From NCBI RefSeq assembly GCF_023156195.1, contig NZ_JAKUKA010000001.1, forward strand, positions 4,340,001-4,404,000: 64,000 nt of DNA, written 5' to 3'. Position 1 is the first letter of the stretch, and each line of letters opens with the position of its first letter. This stretch comes from Chitinophaga sedimenti (GTDB lineage: Bacteria > Bacteroidota > Bacteroidia > Chitinophagales > Chitinophagaceae). The position numbers were made by a program, and so were the translations under genes. The notes under the pieces were generated by a model that worked only from the letters and a program-made list of their open reading frames with translations, ran no database searches and was not told the DNA's origin. Below are positions 8,315 to 18,179 of the stretch, in pieces.

Positions 8315-9475
8315 TTACAACGTGGCCAAAGCCTGTTCAAGATCCTTTATTAAATATCCCGGCTCCTCAAGACCAATATACAAACGCACCATCCGGTGCC
8401 GCGGCTCCTCTGCTTTAAAGTCAGCTACATTCATAGACGCACACGCCGGAAAGGCCAGCGATTCATGCCCACCCCAGGAAACCGCCATCAGGAAGTGTTG
8501 CAGCGAATCGCAAAAACGCTCTACCTGTTCTATCTTTTCCGCTTTTAATTGAATAGTGAGTAATCCGCCGGCGTCCTGCATTTGTTTTTTCGCCAGTTCG
8601 TATTGCGGAAAATCCGGGTCCATCGGGAAAATCACCCTCTCGATAGCAGGATGTTTTTTCAACCAGTCCACAATTTTCAGGGTACTTTCCGAAATGCGTT
8701 GCAGGCGGATGGGCAGCGTACGCAAACCGCGCAATAACAGCCAGGCCGCGAAGGGCGACACGCCACTGCCGACATTCATATATTCCGAAGCGAAAATTTT
8801 GCTGATCATTTCCGTAGAGCCGGTAAGCACACCCGCCACCACATCGCTGTGGCCGCCGATGTATTTGGTGGCCGATTGCAAACAAAGATCGACGCCCATT
8901 TTAATAGGCTGCTGGTAAATCGGGCTGCAATAACTATTGTCGATGATGGTGACGATGTTGCGGCTTTTCGCCAGCTTCACCACCGCGGATATATCCTGTA
9001 ATTCGTATGTGAACGAGTTGGGCGACTCCAGGTAAATGAGGCGTGTATTGGATTGCAGGGCTGTTTCAAAATTCTCGGTGCGGGTGCCATCTACATAGGT
9101 GGTAGTTACACCAAAACGCGGCAATATCACATCAAACATGCGGCCGGCCCAGCTATAAGGATCGCGGACAGACACGATATGGTCGCCCTGCTTTACCTGC
9201 GATAACACCGATGCAAAAATCGCCGCTGCACCACTACCAAACACCAACGCCGCTTCTGCGCCATCCAGCGCGGCCAGCTTTTGCTGTAAAATCGACAACG
9301 TGGGATTATTGCCGCGGGAATAAAGGAAGCCCTTATATTCGTCCAGCATCAGTTCACGCATTTCGCTCACCTTATTGAATGCAAAATTGCTGCTCTGCAC
9401 GATCGGCGGCGCTACCGCATTGAAATACTGCTCTCTGTCTTCTCCTAATTCGTTCAAAATAAAGGATACATCCAT
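8315..9475 (-). CDS. Cys/Met metabolism PLP-dependent enzyme (trans-sulfuration family)
   Basis: A 386-residue cytosolic enzyme of the cystathionine gamma-synthase / beta-lyase fold, full length and intact. Family marks: YSRGNNPT near residue 55 (substrate and PLP phosphate contacts), FGSGAAA, DPYSWAGR, the PLP aspartate in TIIDNSYCSP, and the Schiff-base lysine in SATKYIGGHSDVVAG. The C-terminal domain ends with a RLYIGLEEPGYLIKDLEQAL segment. Which reaction it performs (beta-lyase, gamma-lyase or gamma-synthase) cannot be read from the sequence. Monocistronic, with a -7 box at 9518. Confidence 0.9.
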   Translation of the reverse strand: MDVSFILNELGEDREQYFNAVAPPIVQSSNFAFNKVSEMRELMLDEYKGFLYSRGNNPTLSILQQKLAALDGAEAALVFGSGAAAIFASVLSQVKQGDHIVSVRDPYSWAGRMFDVILPRFGVTTTYVDGTRTENFETALQSNTRLIYLESPNSFTYELQDISAVVKLAKSRNIVTIIDNSYCSPIYQQPIKMGVDLCLQSATKYIGGHSDVVAGVLTGSTEMISKIFASEYMNVGSGVSPFAAWLLLRGLRTLPIRLQRISESTLKIVDWLKKHPAIERVIFPMDPDFPQYELAKKQMQDAGGLLTIQLKAEKIEQVERFCDSLQHFLMAVSWGGHESLAFPACASMNVADFKAEEPRHRMVRLYIGLEEPGYLIKDLEQALATL

Positions 9476-9517
9476 TTTTCAGACAAGTTGTTTTTAGTTT
9501 TCGTTAGCCCAGAGGTA

Positions 9518-9525
9518 CAAACATA
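9518..9525 (-). promoter_or_regulatory. Probable -7 promoter element of the PLP enzyme gene
   Basis: Minus strand TATGTTTG fits TAnnTTTG, 42 bases upstream of the ATG at 9475. Confidence 0.45.
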
Positions 9526-9573
9526 TGGTCTTTCCGGGTATCGTAAATCCCGTATATTAACAATTACTGATAT

Positions 9574-10900
9574 TTAAACCGCTTTCCGGTTTACCTGCTT
9601 CATTAAAAGGTATAGTGGAAGTCCCGCTATTACCAGGCCGAGGCCGATAGACGCGCCCAGCCAGTCCTGTATAAAAATATTCACGGTTACAAAAAGGTAC
9701 ACCAGTACAAACAGCAGCGTTACATACGGGTATAGTTTCATTTTGTAGATGCCCGTACCATCGAGATGCTGCGTCCTTTTTCTTAGTATGAAGATGGAAG
9801 CCGCCGCAGAAGCCAGTCCTATCGTATCGAACAACATCACATACCGCAGGATTACTTCAAAAGTATCCGCAAAAAACAGCACCAGTAAAATTACCCCTAC
9901 AAATACCGACAGCGCCACTTCCTGCACCTGGGTCTTGCTGTTCACCCGCTTGAACGCCGCCGGCAGTACACCGTCTTCCGCCATTGCATAATACATGCGG
10001 GGATTGGAGATCAGGTTCACATTGGCGTAACCCAACACCGAAAAAAACAACATCAGCGATACTACTTTAAAACCGTACGGACCAAAAAAGCTTCCGCCAT
10101 GCGCGCTGCCAGTGCATTGGTATGCTGCAGGTTTTCGAAACCAATTACTTTATAATAGGCATAGTTGATAGTAAGATACAACACCACAATGATCGCAAAG
10201 CCATAAAAAATACCGCGCGGCATGTTGCGCCCGGGATCTTTACGTCCGAACCAAAGTTAATTGTTTGCTGATATCCCCCGAAAGTAAAAAACACCGGCAC
10301 CAGCGCCGCCCCGAAAATATACAGCCAGCTGCGTTCTGCCTGCACCACCTGCACCGGCGCCGCGTTCGCCGGATGTCCCGAAGAAAATACCGCCAGGCAC
10401 AACAGCACCATCATCCCTATCTTGATCACCGTTAGTACGTTCAACCAGGTTACACTCATGCGGATACCGATCATGTTAATGCCGTACAACAGTAATACTG
10501 CCGCCACACACACCAGTTTTTGTCCGATGTCGTTCTGCAACGAGTCCGGCAATAACACCGGGCTGATATATTCTGCGCCGATCAGGCACACCGCCGCCAC
10601 CGAAGCAGCGTTGGAAATAAGCAACATCCAGTTGATCATGAAACCATACGCCGGATGGTAAAAATTGGACAATACCTTGTAAAAGCCACCCGCCACCGGG
10701 TAGCGCGAACCAATTTCCGCGTAGGTCAATGCTCCGCAAATGCTCACGATACCACCCACCACCCAGATACCGAAAAACAACGCAGGATCGTTCGTTTCCC
10801 GCGCCACATTTACCGGCGTCCGGAAAATCCCCATACCTATTACCAGGCTCACCACGATCATGGTCAGGTCAAAAATGCCAAGCTTTGGTTTGATGCTCAT
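9574..10900 (-). CDS. APC-family amino acid permease (frameshifted)
   Basis: Inner-membrane amino acid/polyamine-type transporter of about 440 residues and about 12 helices. The start (LGIFDLTMIVVSLVIGMGIFRTP) has the unwound helix-1 motif GMGIF typical of APC carriers. GGIVSICGALTYAEIGSRYPVAGG and GGYQQTINFGSDVKIPG follow. The C-terminal half has NVNLISNPRMYYAMAEDGVLP. At least two frame breaks lie between about 10250 and 10060. Substrate cannot be inferred; the neighbouring PLP enzyme on the same strand would fit a sulfur or neutral amino acid, but that is speculation. Confidence 0.85.
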
Positions 10901-10953
10901 GCATACAAGATAGTAAATATTAAAACAGATCAGATGTTACAACAATCGCCGTT

Positions 10954-10986
10954 TTTGAGCTGGTTATGCTTTTTTATGTAGGTTTG
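10954..10986 (+). promoter_or_regulatory. Promoter of the cobalamin operon
   Basis: TTTG at 10954-10957 and TAGGTTTG at 10979-10986, 21 bases apart, match the Bacteroidota -33/-7 promoter. The predicted start point near 10991 lies just ahead of the riboswitch. Confidence 0.75.
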
Positions 10987-10989
10987 CGC

Positions 10990-11200
10990 CGGAATTCGGT
11001 TGTCCGTAGTGGACATTAATAGGGAATACCGGTGAAAATCCGGAACTATCCCCGTAGCTGTAATCCTGCCCCCGGATCGTGTCCGGGGCGTTTTCCGGGA
11101 AATTCATTTTCTCCATTTGCCACTGTTCCGATATTGTTGGAGCGGGAAGGCCCTCCCGGAAAGCAGGAAAGTCAGAAGACCTGCCGCATCCCATTTTTTC
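10990..11200 (+). ncRNA. Cobalamin (B12) riboswitch
   Basis: The core sequences of the AdoCbl/cobalamin riboswitch are present in order: GGGAATACCGGTGAAAATCC from 11022, the ACTATCCCCGTAGCTGTAA segment at 11045, GCCACTG at 11119-11125 and the B12 box GTCAGAAGACCTGCC at 11171-11185. It sits between the promoter and the TonB receptor start at 11307, so B12 should reduce expression of the receptor and the genes after it. Outer boundaries are approximate. Confidence 0.93.
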
Positions 11201-11306
11201 TTTCAGCGCTTTCGGGTGAAAAGCCGGGAATAAGCATGCTTTCGGGCATTCGCTATTCTGTCTGTTCATTTATTCGGAAGCATAGTTTTATCAATGTAAT
11301 TTGACT

Positions 11307-13198
11307 ATGCAAAAAAGTTTTACGCATTTCTGTCGGGTGGACTGCTGCTCATGATGCACAGTGCCGCTGCACAAGACACCACACAAACCAACCTGTTAAA
11401 CACCGTGGTGGTAACCGCCACTAAATTCGCTAAAAAGCAGGGCGAAACGGGTAAAGTCGTAACCGTTATTTCGCGTCAGCAGCTGGACCGCAGCATGGGC
11501 AAAACCGTTGCGCAGGTGCTGAACGAGCAGGTGGGCCTGGTGATCGCCGGCGCCAACTCAATCCCGGTAAAAACAAAGAAATCTATTTCCGTGGTGCTAC
11601 CACTAACTACACTACCATCCTCATCGATGGTATTCCCGTGAACGACGCATCCGGCCTTACCGGCAGCAATGTCGACCTGCGCTTTTTACCAATTGACCAG
11701 ATCGAACGTATCGAAATCCTGCGCGGCACACAATCCACATTGTATGGCGCAGACGCTATCGCAGGTGTGATCAACGTGATCATGCGCAAAGGCGGCGACA
11801 AAAAGTAAGCGTGAGCGGCGATCTCGGATGGGGCAGCAACCGCACGGTGAAAGGCACGGTAGGCGCGAACGGACATATCGACAATGTAGACTACAACCTT
11901 AGCTTTTCCCACTACGAAACCGATGGTATTTCTGAAGCAGAAGACACGCTGAACACCCGCAAATTCGACCGCGATCCCTTTAAACAGGACGCATTCATGG
12001 CGAACATCGGTATCCAGGCCAGCGAAAACCTGCGCCTGCAGCCGTTCCTCGTGTATTCTAAAATCAACAGTAATTATGATGATGGATCGTTCACGGATGG
12101 CGCCAATAATACTAACTCAGAATTTCTGCATACAGGCATGAGCGCCATTTACAACCTGGACAAGGGCCGCATCCAGGCCAACTACGGTTTCCAGAAAGTA
12201 AATCGTGCAGAGTCCACCGCCTGGGGTAAATCCAACTACGACGGCCGCAACTGGATTGCCGATGCATTTGGCAACTACGGCGTTACCGACTGGCTGCAGG
12301 TAATGGCGGGTGTGGAGTTCCGCAAATCTCAACTGCTGGACACATCGTTAACAACGCCGAACCCGGAAATGCACAACACCAGCCCTTACGCGGCACTGTT
12401 CTTCCGCAACCTGGGTGGCTTTAACACGGAGCTGGGCGGCCGTTACACACTGCACAACACTTACGGGAATAACTTCACCTATACCATCAACCCGTCTTAC
12501 CTGATCGCGAACAAAGTGAAGGTATTTGCAACGATGGCTACCGGCTTTAAAGCACCTACGCTGAGTAACCTGTACGGCGCATATGGCTCGAACCCGGACC
12601 TGGAGCCGGAAAAAGCAACCAGCTACGAAGGCGGCGCGGAAGTATCTGTCTGGAATAATAAATTAGACCTGCGCGGCGTGGTGTTTAAAAGAGATATCGA
12701 AAACGTTATCTTTTATAATAACCTCGGCAACTACGTAAACCTGAACAAGCAAAAGGACAAGGGTTTTGAACTGGAAGCAACCGTGCGCCCGGCGAAATCA
12801 GTGCAGATTAACGCCTACTACGGATTTGTGGAAGGCGAAACACAAACGGTATCTTCTACCGGTAAGGACTCGCTGTATTCCGGCATCCTGGTACGCAGGC
12901 CCAAACACAGCGGCGGCATCAACATCGGTTACGAAATTTGCCCGCACCTGTTTGTGAGCTCGAACGTACGCTTCAACGGCGATAAAAACGACCTACGTTT
13001 CGACCCTAAACCTTCGCCAGCAGCCCTGTAATCGTGAACTCCTTCACCCTCTGGGACATGTACGTAGAATACCGCTACTCCAAAAAAGGACGTTTGTACG
13101 CAAATTTTAATAATATTACAGACACGAAATACAACGAAATTTACGGATACGGCACGCTCGGCTTCAACGTGATGGCCGGCGTTTCCTTTAACTTCTAA
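11307..13198 (+). CDS. btuB: TonB-dependent outer-membrane receptor, BtuB-like (frameshifted)
   Basis: Cobalamin-type outer-membrane receptor of about 630 residues. A signal peptide (MQKSFTHF..., cleavage after HSAAAQ) is followed by a TonB box-like NTVVVTATKFA, the plug (VVTVISRQQLDRS...ILIDGIPVNDASG...IERIEILRGTQSTLYGADAIAGVINVI) and a beta barrel. The end, AGVSFNF, has the terminal aromatic residue of barrels. The frame breaks about four times (near 11325, 11570, 11805 and 13015); the first is a missing T in a T run. Placement behind a B12 riboswitch and before a BtuF-like gene supports cobalamin as substrate. Confidence 0.9.
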
Positions 13199-13213
13199 AA
13201 ACACAGTCCCGGC

Positions 13214-13789
13214 ATGTCGATTAAAAAAATACAGCCTCGTTTCTTTGTACTGCTCGCCTTTATCGTGGCCGCAGGCATCCTGAGAGTAACTACCGCAGGG
13301 CAGATCACCGCCATTTCCAACTTTTCGCCCGTGGGCGCCATGGCCTTATTCGGCGGCGCTTACTTTTCCGACAAGTGGAAATCTTATGTATTTCCCCTGC
13401 TCACGATGTTCCTCAGCGACCTGCTGATCATGAAAATCTATTTCCCGGAAATGAGCACCGGACCGCTGTACGACGGCTGGTACTGGAACTATCTCGCCAT
13501 TGCATCAATAGTATTATGCGGACAGTTCATCATTCGCAAAGTGAGCATCGGCAACCTGGTGATCGCCAGCGTAGCCGCTGCCGTTACACACTGGCTGATC
13601 AGCGATTTCGGCCTGTGGAGGAGCAGTGTAAGCATGTATACACACGATTTTAAAGGCCTCATCGAGTGTTATGTGGCGGCCATTCCTTTTATGAGAAACA
13701 TGTTTATTGGCAACATCGTATTTGGCGCCCTCATGTTTTTCAGTTTTGAATATGCCAAAGCAAAATACCCGGTGCTTGCCCAACAGTAA
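13214..13789 (+). CDS. DUF6580-family membrane protein, putative cobalamin-related transporter
   Basis: A 191-residue protein with about five or six membrane helices (FFVLLAFIVAAGILRV, SPVGAMALFGGAYF, NYLAIASIVLCGQFII, LVIASVAAAVTHWLI, MFIGNIVFGALMFFSF). I recognise it as DUF6580, a family that resembles the substrate-binding S component of ECF vitamin transporters. It starts 15 bases after the BtuB-like gene and so is under the same B12 riboswitch. No BtuC or BtuD gene is nearby, so it is a candidate for the inner-membrane step of cobamide uptake; this role is inferred from context. Confidence 0.8.
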   Translation: MSIKKIQPRFFVLLAFIVAAGILRVTTAGQITAISNFSPVGAMALFGGAYFSDKWKSYVFPLLTMFLSDLLIMKIYFPEMSTGPLYDGWYWNYLAIASIVLCGQFIIRKVSIGNLVIASVAAAVTHWLISDFGLWRSSVSMYTHDFKGLIECYVAAIPFMRNMFIGNIVFGALMFFSFEYAKAKYPVLAQQ

Positions 13790-13798
13790 TAACTTCCG

Positions 13799-13826
13799 GC
13801 GCCATGCACTCCCGCATGGCGCTTTT
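13799..13826 (+). terminator. Hairpin terminator/attenuator between DUF6580 and BtuF-like genes
   Basis: A 9-base-pair perfect stem, GCGCCATGC / GCATGGCGC, with TTTT after it, lying 10 bases after the DUF6580 stop and 12 bases before the next ATG. It may reduce read-through into the BtuF-like gene. Confidence 0.65.
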
Positions 13827-13838
13827 AAATTTCCTGCC

Positions 13839-14774
13839 ATGAACGCCTGTTCCTTCCTCCCCGCCGCCACACAAATGATTTATGACATGGGCCTGCAGCA
13901 TCTGCTGAAAGGGGTTACGTTTGAATGTCCGCCGGCAGCACTGGCCGAAAAGGGACGCGTGGTGCGTTGTGTACTGGAAGGAAACAACTACAGCAGTGAA
14001 GAAATCGACCGTATTTTCTCTGCCTCAAAAGCGCAGGGTAAAAGTTTATATTATGTGGATGAGGAGCTGCTCGGTAATATAGCCCCGGACGTCATCTTTA
14101 CGCAGGACGTGTGCGAAGTGTGCCAGATCGATACCCGCTGCACACAGGAGGCCATTTCCTCGCTGCCAAAGGAGCCCGTGCTGGTGCCGCTCAGCCCCAA
14201 TAATCTCAACGATGTATTTAAATGTGCGGTCGACATTGCCACCGCACTCGGCCACGAAGAAGCGGCCTACCGTCACCTTGCCGAGCTGCAGCAACGCCTG
14301 GATGCGGTGACCGACAAGCTGCGTCAACACCGATCGCCCTTACGTCGCGTGATGATCATGGAGTGGATGGCCCCGATTTATAACTGCGGTCACTGGATCC
14401 CCTACCAGGTGGCCATTGCGGGCGGGGTAGACATGCTCAGCAATCCCGCTGGCGACTCGATCGTAACGCCATGGGAAAAGGTACAACGGTACGACCCGGA
14501 AGTATTGGTAATTGCGCCCTGCGGATTTTTAACGGACCGCAGTGCGGCCGAATTGTCGTTGTTAACGCGCCTGCCCGGCTGGAACGAGTTGCAGGCAGTA
14601 CGTAACGGCGAAACCTATCTCGCCGATTATGATTTATTTACCCAACCCAGCGCCAGCACGCTGGTAGATGGCGTAGAGCTGCTCTCAAAGCTGTTCCACC
14701 CGCAGATATTTACCATGCCGGCGCACCTGGAGCACAAGTGGGCGCCTTTACAAACGACCCACGCATCTGCCTAA
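13839..14774 (+). CDS. Cobalamin-binding, BtuF-like ABC substrate-binding fold protein without signal peptide
   Basis: A 311-residue member of the BtuF/periplasmic-binding group (SFLPAATQMIYDMGL at the start, a DVCEVCQID Cys-x2-Cys motif after IAPDVIFTQ, then a long linker helix AAYRHLAELQQRLDAVTDKL and VAIAGGVDML). I chose ATG 13839 because the protein family begins at this point. The frame could extend upstream to 13707, but that would overlap the DUF6580 gene and the hairpin. No signal peptide is visible, unlike classical BtuF, so the protein may be cytosolic. It lies in the B12 operon, tail to tail with the next gene, 3 bases apart. Confidence 0.85.
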   Translation: MNACSFLPAATQMIYDMGLQHLLKGVTFECPPAALAEKGRVVRCVLEGNNYSSEEIDRIFSASKAQGKSLYYVDEELLGNIAPDVIFTQDVCEVCQIDTRCTQEAISSLPKEPVLVPLSPNNLNDVFKCAVDIATALGHEEAAYRHLAELQQRLDAVTDKLRQHRSPLRRVMIMEWMAPIYNCGHWIPYQVAIAGGVDMLSNPAGDSIVTPWEKVQRYDPEVLVIAPCGFLTDRSAAELSLLTRLPGWNELQAVRNGETYLADYDLFTQPSASTLVDGVELLSKLFHPQIFTMPAHLEHKWAPLQTTHASA

Positions 14775-14777
14775 GCA

Positions 14778-15362
14778 CTATTTTTCAAAATCCTGGAAGA
14801 AGTAAATAACAAGGATCACCGCATCGCCGGGACCAACATTCGTGGGCTTATGGGGCAAACGACCGTCGAAAAACAGGGAGTCGCCTTCTTCCATGGCGTA
14901 GGTTTCGTTATTGATGAGATACTCCACCGAACCTTTTACCACGTACTTGTACTCGTAGGCATCTGTTTTCACCAGTGCCGGGCGTTTGGCGCCTTCCTTC
15001 AGCTCCAGCAGCACAATATCTACCGTACTGTCTTTCAGGTTGCGTGTCAGCACACGGTTGTAAAAGAACCCTTTAGCATCTTCCTTCTGGAAGGGGGCAT
15101 AATCCTTTTTCTTGATCAGCAGTACCTTGGGGGCATTCTTTTGCCGGTGAATGTCGTTGAAAAACTCATTCATATCCAGGCTCAGCGCGCGGATAATGTT
15201 TACCAGTACCAGCAATGATGGCACCGTACGGTTATTCTCGATCTGGGAAATAAGCCCTTTACTTACGTCGGCCTTATCCGCCAGCTCCTGCACAGTAATC
15301 CCCTTTGCCTTCCGTTTTTCCTTTATTTTGGTACTGATCTGTATAATTATATCTTCCTGCAT
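14778..15362 (-). CDS. HTH (XRE) transcriptional regulator with C-terminal cupin
   Basis: A 194-residue regulator. An N-terminal Xre-type helix-turn-helix (KRKAKGITVQELADKADVSKGLISQIENNRTVPSL, residues about 15-50) is followed by a C-terminal cupin sensor domain (residues about 110-190, YEYKYVVKGSVEYLIN and EGDSLFFDGRLPHKPTN). Proteins of this layout sense small molecules and control nearby metabolism or transport genes. The ligand is unknown. It is divergent from the MarC-like gene and convergent with the cobalamin operon. Frame intact. Confidence 0.9.
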   Translation of the reverse strand: MQEDIIIQISTKIKEKRKAKGITVQELADKADVSKGLISQIENNRTVPSLLVLVNIIRALSLDMNEFFNDIHRQKNAPKVLLIKKKDYAPFQKEDAKGFFYNRVLTRNLKDSTVDIVLLELKEGAKRPALVKTDAYEYKYVVKGSVEYLINNETYAMEEGDSLFFDGRLPHKPTNVGPGDAVILVIYFFQDFEK

Positions 15363-15482
15363 AGGATGTTTTTGCTCACAATGATTTAAATTAATAACAA
15401 ATTAGATATTTTCGCGCAATCCGTGTCCGCTACTGCTAAAATACAGCGGCCCCGTCATATCCTGACAAAAAAACATTGCCCT

Positions 15483-16051
15483 ATGTTCAGTTTCGACCAA
15501 ATATTTACGATCAGCTTTACCCTTTTCGCGGTAATTGATATCCTGGGCTCCATTCCCATCCTGCTGTCGTTACGCGAAAAGATCGGCGAAATCAGCGCGG
15601 CAAAGGCCACACTGGCTTCCGGGGTGTTAATGGTGGTGTTCCTGCTGGTAGGCGAACAATTTCTCAAGTTGATGAGCGTAGACGTACAATCCTTTGCAGT
15701 AGCGGGTTCTATCGTAATTTTCGTCATCGGCCTGGAAATGATCCTGGGAATTGAGTTTTTAAGAGCGATAATGATACAAAAACAGGCAGCCTTGTCCCGA
15801 TTGCGTTTCCGCTTATCGCAGGATCCGGCACCTTAACCACGATTATGTCGCTGAAAGCCGATTTCAACGATTCTAACATCTTCGCCGGTATTTTCATCAA
15901 CCTGGTGATTATTTATGTGGTATTACGCTCCCTCAATTACATCGAACGCATACTCGGAAAAGCAGGCCTGATGGTGATCCGCAAGTTTTTTGGAGTGATT
16001 TTGCTGGCCATAGCCGTAAAAATCTTTAAAAGCAACATCGGGAACATATAA
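15483..16051 (+). CDS. MarC-family integral membrane protein (frameshifted)
   Basis: Inner-membrane protein of about 190 residues and six helices (ISFTLFAVIDILGSIPILLSL, LASGVLMVVFLLVG, VAGSIVIFVIGLEMILGIEF, then PIAFPLIAGSGTLTTIMSLKA and FINLVIIYVVL). The IDILGSIPI and PLIAGSGTL motifs are hallmarks of MarC/YchE proteins, whose transport role is unproven. The frame breaks near 15755 in a T5 run; T6 restores GIEFFKSDNDTKTGSLVPIA. ATG 15483 is chosen because the 20 residues before it have no family match. Confidence 0.85.
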
Positions 16052-16068
16052 AATTCCAATTAAAAACT

Positions 16069-16076
16069 TAGCTTTG
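16069..16076 (+). promoter_or_regulatory. Probable -7 promoter element of tRNA-Arg
   Basis: TAGCTTTG fits TAnnTTTG, 20 bases before the mature tRNA 5' end. Confidence 0.55.
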
Positions 16077-16096
16077 CCCTCCCCGAAAGGGGCACC

Positions 16097-16168
16097 GGTC
16101 TCGTAGTACAATGGATAGGACGAGGGTCTCCGAAGCCCTAGATGCAGGTTCGATTCCTGCCGAGACCA
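16097..16168 (+). tRNA. tRNA-Arg (anticodon CCG)
   Basis: Acceptor arms GGTCTCG (16097) and CGAGACC (16161) pair fully. The anticodon arm is AGGGT-CTCCGAA-GCCCT with anticodon CCG, reading CGG (Arg). The T arm is GCAGG-TTCGATT-CCTGC. The 3' CCA is not encoded. The D arm, GTAC...GGAC, has one mismatch. Confidence 0.93.
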
Positions 16169-16173
16169 CCACT

Positions 16174-16203
16174 AAAGCCTCAGCAGCAATGTTGAGGCTT
16201 TTT
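16174..16203 (+). terminator. Intrinsic terminator of tRNA-Arg
   Basis: Stem AAGCCTCA / TGAGGCTT followed by a T run, beginning a few bases after the tRNA. Confidence 0.8.
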
Positions 16204-16290
16204 CATATAAACACCCCGGCCTCCCCCAATCTGCAGTATTTTCGCCTTAATCCCGCAACCACCAAGGGAAAAGCCGTATTTTACCCGGCA

Positions 16291-17547
16291 ATGCTATTCG
16301 AACGTATTATCACCTATTTCCTGCCCCGGGAGTTGCAGCAGGATAAAACGCATCCGAAGTATAACGAACTGCGGAACGTCTTAAGCACCACGCTCATCGG
16401 GCTGTCGCTCATGCTATTCTTCCCGCCGATAGTTTACTTCATCCATAAACCAATTACCGGTTTCCTGGTAAACAACCTGCTGATAGCGTCGATCATCCTC
16501 TCCATTAAGTATTTCGGGCATTACCGTATTCCGATGAGCCTCACCGCCATCGTTACTTACTATATCATTTACGATTGGATACGGGATACGGGCCTTATTT
16601 ACTCCTCCAACGTATCCATTCTCCACATGTACCTGCTGGCCGCCATATGGGCCGACAAAAAGTATGGATGGCTCGCCATTTTTACCAACCTCGCGCTTTT
16701 TGCTTTTATTTATTACCAGACGTTACAGGCATATTTGCCAACCGGTATTGACGAGCGTTTAGGCGGCCCACTTTATGCCCTCACCATGAACTGCCTGATC
16801 ACCATCTTCTTCGGCGGGTTCCTGGCTTACCTGCAGCTGGACCAGGAACGCGACCGGGCCAAAATACGGTCATTACAGGATCAAAAAATAAGTGTGCTGG
16901 ACGAAACCGTTAAAAACAGGACCGAACAGCTGAACAACATGCGCGAAACCATTGCCACCGATTTTCATGATGAAACGGGCAATATGCTTTCCGCCATCAC
17001 CCGGCAGGCTTCTTTACTGAAATTAAAATCGGGAATGAATCCCGAAACACAGCCGCTGATCGACAGCATTATCAAAAACAGCAACGATCTGTACGCCAGC
17101 AGTAAAGACTTTCTCTGGCACCTGAACCACAACAGCGACGATCCCACTGCACTGTTTAATTATCTCACCGGCTATGGTCAGGTGTACTATAATCAATTCG
17201 ACATTGCTTTTTCCTCCTCCGCGGAGCCCTGTCAGCCCTCCGCTTATATACCCTCCGGCGCACTGGACGTCATCTATATTCTTAAAGAAGCCATGACCAA
17301 TGTGGCCAAACATGCGAACGCCAGCGAGATTATGCTCCGGATGACCTGCCGCCACCATCAGTTACAACTGGTGTTGAGCGATAATGGTACCTGGAAAGAA
17401 ACGGATAGCAGTACGCCGCATTACGGATTGAATAACATGCAGAGGCGCTGCAACCGGAACGGGTTTACACTACGCATCCTGAAATATCCATCCGGAACAC
17501 AACTCGTGCTGGAAATCCCGGTGAAACATAAAGAGGCATTTATATGA
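16291..17547 (+). CDS. Sensor histidine kinase with N-terminal multi-helix membrane domain
   Basis: A 418-residue intact kinase starting at ATG 16291 (MLFERIITYFLPREL); the open frame before it runs through the tRNA and is not coding. About six membrane helices (residues about 30-190) are followed by a coiled coil (QERDRAKIRSLQDQKISVLDE), a HisKA_3-like H-box TDFHDETGN, an N-box LKEAMTNVAKHAN and the ATP-binding DNGTW / YGLNNMQRR motifs. It overlaps the response regulator start by 4 bases, a translationally coupled pair. Confidence 0.9.
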   Translation: MLFERIITYFLPRELQQDKTHPKYNELRNVLSTTLIGLSLMLFFPPIVYFIHKPITGFLVNNLLIASIILSIKYFGHYRIPMSLTAIVTYYIIYDWIRDTGLIYSSNVSILHMYLLAAIWADKKYGWLAIFTNLALFAFIYYQTLQAYLPTGIDERLGGPLYALTMNCLITIFFGGFLAYLQLDQERDRAKIRSLQDQKISVLDETVKNRTEQLNNMRETIATDFHDETGNMLSAITRQASLLKLKSGMNPETQPLIDSIIKNSNDLYASSKDFLWHLNHNSDDPTALFNYLTGYGQVYYNQFDIAFSSSAEPCQPSAYIPSGALDVIYILKEAMTNVAKHANASEIMLRMTCRHHQLQLVLSDNGTWKETDSSTPHYGLNNMQRRCNRNGFTLRILKYPSGTQLVLEIPVKHKEAFI

Positions 17548-18163
17548 AGAACATCATCGTTATAGAAGATAATCCGGTCATCAGGGAAGGCTTTGCCGCG
17601 GTGATCGACAGCAGCACCGAATATCGTATTTCGGGGCAATACGGCAGCTGCGAAGAGGCGCTTAAAAACCTGCAGACTGACCAGCCTGACCTGGTACTGA
17701 TGGACATTGAACTTCCGGGCATGAGCGGGATTGAAGGGATTACCCAGGTAAAAAAACGTCTGCCCGCCTGCATCATACTGATAATTACCGTGCATGAAGA
17801 CAGCGAAAAGGTATTCCGTTCGCTTTGCGCCGGCGCCGGGGGTACATCATCAAAAATTCCGATACCGGGGCCATCGTAAAAAGTATACACGAAGCATTTG
17901 CAGGCGGCGCGCCCATGAGTTTGCAGATTGCAAAAATGGTGGTGCAATCCTTCAACCGCGAACAGGACTCGCCTTTATCGGACCGGGAAAAAGAGGTACT
18001 GCGCGGTATTGCAGAAGGCAAAAGTTATTCTAAAATAGCACTGGACTTATTCATCAGTAAAGAAACCGTCCGAAGCCATATCAAAAATATCTATCAAAAA
18101 CTGGCCGTCAACTGCAAGGCCGATGCGTTAAAAGTGGCCGGGAGTAATCGCTGGCTGCATTAA
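17544..18163 (+). CDS. NarL/FixJ-type response regulator (frameshifted)
   Basis: Partner of the kinase it overlaps. The receiver domain has VIEDN, the phospho-acceptor Asp in LVLMDIELPG, and a Lys in YIIKNSDTGAI. The LuxR HTH reads LSDREKEVLRGIAEGKSYSKIALDLFISKETVRSHIKNIYQKL. The frame breaks near 17840 in a G5 run; G6 restores GAGGYIIKN. About 207 residues after correction. Target genes are unknown. Confidence 0.9.
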
Positions 18164-18179
18164 TGAACGGCCCCCCTCT

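Noticed and set aside
16111-16290. Extension of the sensor kinase frame to 16111
   Set aside because: These codons cover the tRNA-Arg gene and its terminator; ATG 16291 is the natural start.
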